NCBI RefSeq assembly: GCF_001956295.1
Contig: NZ_MRTD01000011.1
Coordinates: forward strand, 233,943-297,942
Reading direction: 5' to 3'
DNA: 64,000 nucleotides
Origin: Paenibacillus sp. FSL A5-0031
GTDB lineage: Bacteria; Bacillota; Bacilli; Paenibacillales; Paenibacillaceae
Shown here in pieces: positions 61,481 to 64,000 of this stretch. Within the stretch, counting starts at the first letter, position 1; each line of letters begins with the position of its first letter. The position numbers and the translations under genes are program-made. The notes below the pieces were generated by a model. That model saw only the letters and a list, made by a program, of their open reading frames with translations. It was not told the origin of the DNA and searched no databases.

Positions 61481-62425
61481 TTAATTGAGCTTATGAAGTG
61501 TGCCGTTCTTATGTTCCTTGAGTAACTTTGAGAATAGCTCGCTTGAGTAATTAATCCTACGCTCAGGGAATTCACCTGTAAGTACAATCTTCAACATATG
61601 AAGCAGACGTTTACCCGTTAGTTCAGTAGGCCCAATAGACCATTGTCTAATACTGGGATATAAATATATCAAGCCACTGTAACGAAATGCTACCCTCAAT
61701 CTTTCATAAAAATCATCATAACTAAGTGATATACCGTTTGCAATTAATTCGTTGTAATAAAGTTTAGCATGCTCTAGGTTAAAATAACTGGCCAGGTCAA
61801 TATAAAAAGGCGCATAATAGATCCACCCGAAATCAATAAAATATGGTTTTCCATTATAATAATGTATATGGGGACCATCTACCGACTGCAAATCTCCATG
61901 TGTAAGAGTCAGGCTTTCCCTCTCATCGTACAAAGCCTCCATATCACGAGCAAAAGTGTCGGCTTTTTCACGCAGTGATGGCAGATAAGCACCAAATTCT
62001 CTGCAAAACTGGGGATTTTGATCCATAAGCGTTTCAAAATGATCCACAGAAATTTTTGTGACCAAGTTTTTCCAATATTGACCGTCAGCATGTGGTAGCC
62101 ACAGCATCTCCTGACCTCTATGCATATTACGTGCGTGGATTCTAGCTAATGCTTCCGCAACCCTTGGCGACCAATCTACGCTAGATGGAGGTGATTTAAC
62201 ACTTCCCAAATCTTCTATAGCCATCCATCTAGGCTCATCTGTTTCTAAATCAAGTGAAAATGCGGCGGGCGTGTTTAGACGGCCTTGGTCAGTCAATGTT
62301 TTCATCACCATGCGTTCTTTTAGAGCGGCTTCTTTAAATATCATGCTCTCCTTTTGTCCATTTTCGTAAGTAACCTCTATACGACGTACTTCCGCACCAG
62401 ACCACCCACGTTCAGCATCTGTCAT
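61481..62425 (-). CDS. APH-like phosphotransferase with altered catalytic motif
   Basis: 314 residues. The kinase fold is shown by SMIFKEAALKERMVMKTL in the N-lobe, SVDWSPRVAEALARIH, and LTHGDLQSVDGPHIHYYNGKPYFIDFGW. The catalytic loop keeps HGD, but the Asn four residues later is not present (SVDGPH instead), while the DFG-like DFGW metal motif is kept. It may use another residue or be catalytically weak. GAGTAAGGGTAT precedes the ATG, a poor ribosome site. Substrate unknown. Confidence 0.75.
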   Translation of the reverse strand: MTDAERGWSGAEVRRIEVTYENGQKESMIFKEAALKERMVMKTLTDQGRLNTPAAFSLDLETDEPRWMAIEDLGSVKSPPSSVDWSPRVAEALARIHARNMHRGQEMLWLPHADGQYWKNLVTKISVDHFETLMDQNPQFCREFGAYLPSLREKADTFARDMEALYDERESLTLTHGDLQSVDGPHIHYYNGKPYFIDFGWIYYAPFYIDLASYFNLEHAKLYYNELIANGISLSYDDFYERLRVAFRYSGLIYLYPSIRQWSIGPTELTGKRLLHMLKIVLTGEFPERRINYSSELFSKLLKEHKNGTLHKLN

Positions 62426-62604
62426 ATACCCTTACTCTAAATGACGTACTTTTCCGCGTTGAAGTACTTCGGCTAAGCCTTGAGCAATGATGATCATTTT
62501 ATGTTCCAAATTAATCTACCTACCAATCTATTTATTTTTGGTTTACTCAGTAGCGCATATTACGTGCTCCAATTGCTCTCTCCCCCATTATTTTATAAAA
62601 CAAA

Positions 62605-62645
62605 AAAGGGGCAGAAAATGAACATATCGTTCATCTTCTGCCCCC
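62605..62645. terminator. Hairpin, possible bidirectional terminator
   Basis: GGGGCAGAAAATGA pairs with TTCATCTTCTGCCCC around a short loop, with A residues on the left. Confidence 0.55.
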
Positions 62646-62732
62646 ATAGGGAATTGACTAATGGAAAACATGATGTCCCAATTCAAACGAATGTCAAAAC
62701 AAATGAATCTTGACATTTAGGGCATAATGTAA

Positions 62733-62759
62733 AAAAACCGTGCATGAGAGCACGGTTCC
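62733..62759 (-). terminator. Hairpin terminator for a minus-strand transcript
   Basis: AACCGTGC pairs with GCACGGTT; on the minus strand it is followed by T6. It may end the transcript through the patatin relic. From here to 63259 no gene is supported. Confidence 0.55.
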
Positions 62760-63259
62760 ACAGTCAACTAGAAGTAGTCGATGTCCCATGTTCTTAACTA
62801 TTGCTGGATTATTCTATTTATTTCATGAAGAAATAAACCACTTCAATAAGTGGACTTCAAGTGGACTTCTGAAATTTAAATGGAATAAACCTAATGCAAT
62901 TAACTAGTTAAGAACAATAGCAGACACTTGATACATCCCCCTAATATTGAAACTGGCTAAAGTATAAATTAAAACTAGGAAATAGTCAAAAATACTATGC
63001 ATCAGATCCGGAAATCGTTATAGACCAAGGCAGGATCTTAAGTTTGATCCACTTGCGGTTTTAGAATACGAAAAGTTATGGCTGCGGCATCTACTCGGTT
63101 CCTAGCTTTTGAACTTTTTTTGTCAATTGTATAAGCATTATCTTAAGCCGGGTACAATAACCTCGGAGAGGGAAACATGAAATGTTTTTGCTGCGAAAAC
63201 ATCAATGTTATCTAGTTATTGTCAATTCATTGCTGCACACCATTTCCGGAAAATCATTC

Positions 63260-63820
63260 TCAAATTTCTCGGATACTCGGTGCTTCTTGTATAGTTTGCT
63301 CGTACCCGGCTTTTACCGATGATGGTACAAAGCTTGAATCATAACGATTTTTCCCCATAGCAACAATACTGTTTCCATCTGGAATAACAAGAGAGGCTTT
63401 TGCACTTTTTTGTAATTCCGCTACATCCTGCTTAACACCTGGAACAAACCCGTGTCTCTTAGGCATGGGTGATAACACGATGACTTTATCAAAACCGCTT
63501 GCTAAATGAGCGTTCGTGCTTGATACCATCCCACCGTCAATCCAGTCTTGTCCGCCAAAGCTTGTAAACGGCCATATTCCTGGAACAGCACCACTTGCAG
63601 ATACGGCCTCCAACAGAGAAATTCCCGTATCCTTATTCAACATATGAAGATCACCTGTCGCCGCATTGATTGCAGTCACATTTAAATTGGACGGCCATTC
63701 GGTTGTTACAAGCCTTGATTTTACAACGGATTGCCGCATTTCTTGTGTAACTTTAGATGAGTGCCTTTTAGCGATATCACCAAACATTTTTCCTATTTTT
63801 TTAGGATTGCTTCCACCCAT
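63260..63820 (-). pseudogene. Patatin-like phospholipase, 5'-truncated
   Basis: The 186-residue minus-strand frame has the C-terminal half of a bacterial patatin: LLEAVSASGAVPGIWPF and the catalytic Asp in WIDGGMVSSTNAHLASG. The N-terminal GGGxRG oxyanion motif and GxSxG nucleophile are missing; upstream sequence degenerates and meets an IS110-like edge. The ATG at 63820 is not a natural start for the family. Confidence 0.78.
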
Positions 63821-63927
63821 GAGAACAGCCCTAATCCATTAAACGATTAAGTAATGATGAATATGATTGTGTCACAATTCATTGAGGTGTGAAGTAAGTA
63901 TGCTTGTTACCCTGGAACCACGTTAAC

Positions 63928-63975
63928 CTGCCCGTTCGTATTATGAGGTCACCAGATCTTTCTGGTAGACCTCAT
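63928..63975 (+). mobile_element. IS110-like element edge at the window border
   Basis: CCTGCCCGTTCGTATTATGA followed by a GAGGTC...GACCTC hairpin (63945-63973). It matches the reverse complement of 37281-37326. The element, if intact, continues beyond the window in the plus direction. Confidence 0.6.
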
Positions 63976-64000
63976 TTTTGTGTGGTCTTAAGATAGCGGT

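Overview
The window reads as chromosome of a spore-forming, low-to-moderate-GC Gram-positive bacterium, most likely Paenibacillus or a close relative. The reasons are the strong GGAGG-type ribosome sites with frequent TTG and GTG starts, T-box and Fur-type control, spore coat genes (CotS and CotSA types, OxdD-like cupin, collagen-like surface protein, tiny YjcZ-like peptides behind sigma-K-like promoters, a CotA laccase relic), copper-amine-oxidase 'stalk' domains and a large secreted carbohydrate-active set (DUF4855 plus F5/8C domains, GH30). No rRNA, tRNA or CRISPR array was seen. || Layout: 0-25 kb is an ordinary, dense, mostly plus-strand housekeeping and accessory region. It holds methyltransferase, DinB-like, TmrB-like, FabI, secreted GH3, bicupin, Nudix, HAD, a eukaryotic-type HisA, an SgrR-like regulator, a kinase/nucleotidyltransferase pair, a spore-surface collagen-like cluster (minus strand), a Fur-controlled iron-siderophore binding lipoprotein, IMPase, ZIP, nucleoside hydrolase, thioesterase, PAP2, alpha/beta hydrolases, a stalk-domain protein and a TetR/ketopantoate-reductase-like divergent pair. 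A structured 165-bp intergenic stretch at about 19.49-19.66 kb may be a small RNA. || 25-32 kb: an HTH protein built of about 29-residue repeats, then a minus-strand late-sporulation block. The block has a cotSA-cotS-like operon preceded by five tiny one-helix peptides sharing a near-identical N-terminal half, different tails, and repeated promoters of the form AC-N15-CATANNNTA. || 32-48 kb is a plastic zone: nitroreductase/MarR, DUF2975/HTH pair, MarR/MFS operon, and many relics (two IS110, IS91-type, SDR, cotA, TolB-like propeller, DedA) plus a MITE-like repeat family. Inside it sits an intact T-box-controlled short alanyl-tRNA synthetase. || 47.7-51.5 kb is a visibly GC-richer cassette: a LacI regulator divergent from two tandem paralogous esterase-fold proteins and a truncated third gene. 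|| 51.7-64 kb: a second repeat-rich zone with the 836-residue DUF4855/F5-8C protein, an IS3 relic carrying head-to-head MITE ends, a stalk/ankyrin protein, GH30, a 94-bp tandem repeat, DUF4365/Rpn-like relics, an APH-like kinase, a 5'-truncated patatin and, at the right edge, the start of an IS110-like end also present at 37.3 kb. || The most interesting items are the short alaS with its T-box, the tiny-peptide array, the esterase cassette, the MITE-like family, the helical-repeat HTH protein, the hairpin-rich intergenic stretch, and the observation that the recognisable nonsense mutations in the relics fall mostly at tryptophan codons.
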